DNA of 64,000 bases from an uncultured Desulfobacter sp. GTDB lineage: Bacteria; Desulfobacterota; Desulfobacteria; Desulfobacterales; Desulfobacteraceae. The notes beneath the pieces are model-generated. The model did not search any database and was not told where the DNA came from. It was given only the letters and a program-made list of their open reading frames with translations. The DNA lies in assembly GCF_963666675.1 (NCBI RefSeq), contig NZ_OY762929.1, positions 1,426,001 through 1,490,000 of the forward strand. Direction: 5' to 3'. Below, piece after piece: positions 62,599 through 64,000 of this stretch (its first letter is position 1; each line of letters opens with the position of its first letter). A program made the position numbers and the translations under genes.

Positions 62599-63080
62599 CT
62601 TTTAGTCTCCTTCTCCTTTGCTACCCTACCGATCGTTGGATCGCCTAATGCACATTTGGGTGTGCCTAGGTAAAATAAAGTACTTTGGTTAGAAAAATGG
62701 TTCACTGCCTCAACAATATCCAGATGAAATTCTCTACCTCTTTCTTTTAATGAATGCAAGCACTATTCATTATAATTTACTATTTTATATTGGTGGCAAG
62801 TTGTTTATCTAATTAAAATAGATATTTGTCTTGTTAATCAAAATTAATAAACATATACAAAAGTTTACAAATTGCCGGGGGCCTGTCCCGGGAACAACCG
62901 GTATAATGCAGGACCGAAAATCTGGAAAATTCGCCAAGAAATCTGATCATGGACCGAATCGATATTTGAGCAGGAAAAATATGTTTACCCTAAATAGGTG
63001 AATTGTTATATTAAGAAGATATAATTTTGATGCCTTAAAACACAAATCTTCATGACTGCTGCAACAATGGGGTTACGCTA
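62599..63080. other. Divergent intergenic region DUF3360 / third Cache-PAS gene
   Basis: A gap of 482 bp, very AT-rich from 62700 to 62870. No ORF, tRNA or clear terminator was seen. Promoters for both divergent genes should lie here; none could be placed with confidence. Confidence 0.5.
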
Positions 63081-64000
63081 ATGACATTGAGACACAAGAA
63101 GCTGATGACATTGATATACAACAATATCGAAGAAGAAAATGGTGAAAAGTTTACATCGGGCATAGTCGTATCAACGGTATTGGGTGTCGTAAGTATCGTC
63201 ATGTTTATTGTTTCGTTTTACGCAGTTATTATTCCAATGTTTGAGCGCAGTGTCATGGATCGAAAAAAGGAGATGATCCATGAATTGACCAATACGGCCT
63301 GGAGTGTTTTGTCCGAATATGATGAGGCATATAAAGCCGGCAGGATAGCCCTGGATGAAGCGAAGGCTTTGGCTACCAAAGAGGTGGGCCGAATGAGATA
63401 CGGAAAAGCGCAAAAGAATTACTTCTGGATTACGACCACTGATCCTGTAATGATTAGTCATCCATATCGTTCGGACTTAAACGGGGAAAATCTGGTTGAT
63501 TATGCAGACCAGCATGGGAATAAATTGTTTGCCGATGCCGCTGCTCTAGTCGATGAGAAAGGCGAGGGGATCATCCAATACTATTGGCAGAAAAAAGATG
63601 ACGCGTCACGCGAAGTGCCGAAATTATCATATGTGAAAGGGTATCCTGAGTGGAATTGGATCGTTGGCACCGGTATTTATCTTGATGACGTAAGGCTGGA
63701 GATAAAAAGGTTAAGGGATCGATTGTTACGAATATCGATCCTTGTTATTGGTATTATCATTGTCATCCTTGTGTATGTATTAAAGCAGACCCGAATAATT
63801 GAGAGAAAACGAAGAGATGCCGTTAATGAATTAAGATTGTCCAACCAGAGGTATAAGAGCCTGGTGGGCGCCTCAACCGAAGGCACCTTGATGGTGGTTG
63901 AACAAAAGGTCGTATTTGCCAACAGCAAATTTATAAGTTTGCTCGACACCGAAGCCGAGTCGCTGGTTGGCACTGATTTTTCACAGCTGTTTCAATTGAG
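63081..64000 (+). CDS. Partial membrane Cache-PAS receptor, probable paralog of the DUF294 receptors
   Basis: From ATG 63081 the frame is open for 306 codons to the window edge. It encodes a short cytoplasmic start (MTLRHKKLMTLIYNN), TM1 at about 28-54, a Cache domain (NYFWITTTDPVMISHPYRSDL; WNWIVGTGIYLDDVRLEI), TM2 at about 218-233 and the beginning of a PAS domain (YKSLVGASTEGTLMVV...VVFANSKF). Its sequence runs parallel to the 55.2-kb protein along this whole length, including the shared HELTNTAWSV and LSYVKG segments. The output domain is outside the window; a CBS-DUF294 module is expected but not seen. ATG 63105 is another possible start. Confidence 0.8.
   Translation, partial: MTLRHKKLMTLIYNNIEEENGEKFTSGIVVSTVLGVVSIVMFIVSFYAVIIPMFERSVMDRKKEMIHELTNTAWSVLSEYDEAYKAGRIALDEAKALATKEVGRMRYGKAQKNYFWITTTDPVMISHPYRSDLNGENLVDYADQHGNKLFADAAALVDEKGEGIIQYYWQKKDDASREVPKLSYVKGYPEWNWIVGTGIYLDDVRLEIKRLRDRLLRISILVIGIIIVILVYVLKQTRIIERKRRDAVNELRLSNQRYKSLVGASTEGTLMVVEQKVVFANSKFISLLDTEAESLVGTDFSQLFQL

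Noticed and set aside
44500..64000. CRISPR array, toxin-antitoxin pair or known phage-defence system
   Set aside because: No repeat-spacer pattern, cas gene, small toxin-antitoxin pair or recognised defence core gene was found in the accessory region.

Overview
The window looks like a chromosomal segment of a sulfate-reducing deltaproteobacterium of the Desulfobacter/Desulfobacteraceae type. This is inferred from gene content: a dissimilatory-type sulfate adenylyltransferase (sat) with codon use suggesting very high expression, a three-subunit succinate dehydrogenase of the kind used for acetate oxidation through the citric acid cycle, a branched-chain ABC transporter beside a phenylacetate-CoA-ligase-like gene, and a probable selenoprotein. 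No rRNA, tRNA, CRISPR array, integrase or transposase gene was seen.

Layout. 1-3.2 kb: a PilT-type motility ATPase and a permease. 3.2-15.2 kb: gltX, then a long co-directional housekeeping run: rpmF-acpP-rpiB-glyA-dCMP deaminase-nrdR-ribD-ribE-ribBA-ribH-nusB-metallo-hydrolase-pabBC fusion. 15.4-18.2 kb: a DUF1573 gene with an in-frame UGA, a HAD phosphatase and sat. 18.4-21.3 kb: a secreted unknown and a PiT-PhoU phosphate transporter. 21.5-27.6 kb (minus strand): the canonical ffh-rpsP-khpA-rimM-trmD-SPOUT-rplS-rnhB-yraN-rsmI cluster. 27.7-30.5 kb: rlmN, a PP-loop enzyme, nth. 30.5-36.5 kb: paaK-livFGMHK. 37.2-43.7 kb: maeB and sdhCAB. 43.9 kb onward is an accessory region with the least familiar genes.

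The accessory region (44-64 kb) holds two sets of interest. The first is a family of proteins ending in a GlnD-like DUF294 nucleotidyltransferase. One is soluble with cNMP and CBS domains (44.8 kb). Two are membrane-anchored with an extracytoplasmic Cache sensor and PAS domain (55.2 and 57.7 kb, tail to tail). A fourth Cache-PAS gene runs off the right edge (63.1 kb). They look like ligand-gated nucleotidyltransferase receptors. The second set is a membrane-maintenance-like group: a dynamin-like GTPase and a DUF2333 protein facing an SPFH protein with a 1116-residue double-AAA, Lon-like protease.

Other points: a UGA at the first position of the Cys-Gly-Cys motif of the DUF1573 protein (candidate selenocysteine); two copies of a 112-113 bp palindromic MITE-like element with 8-bp target duplications; and a second palindromic element between livG and livF. 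All assignments come from reading the sequence; no database search was run.
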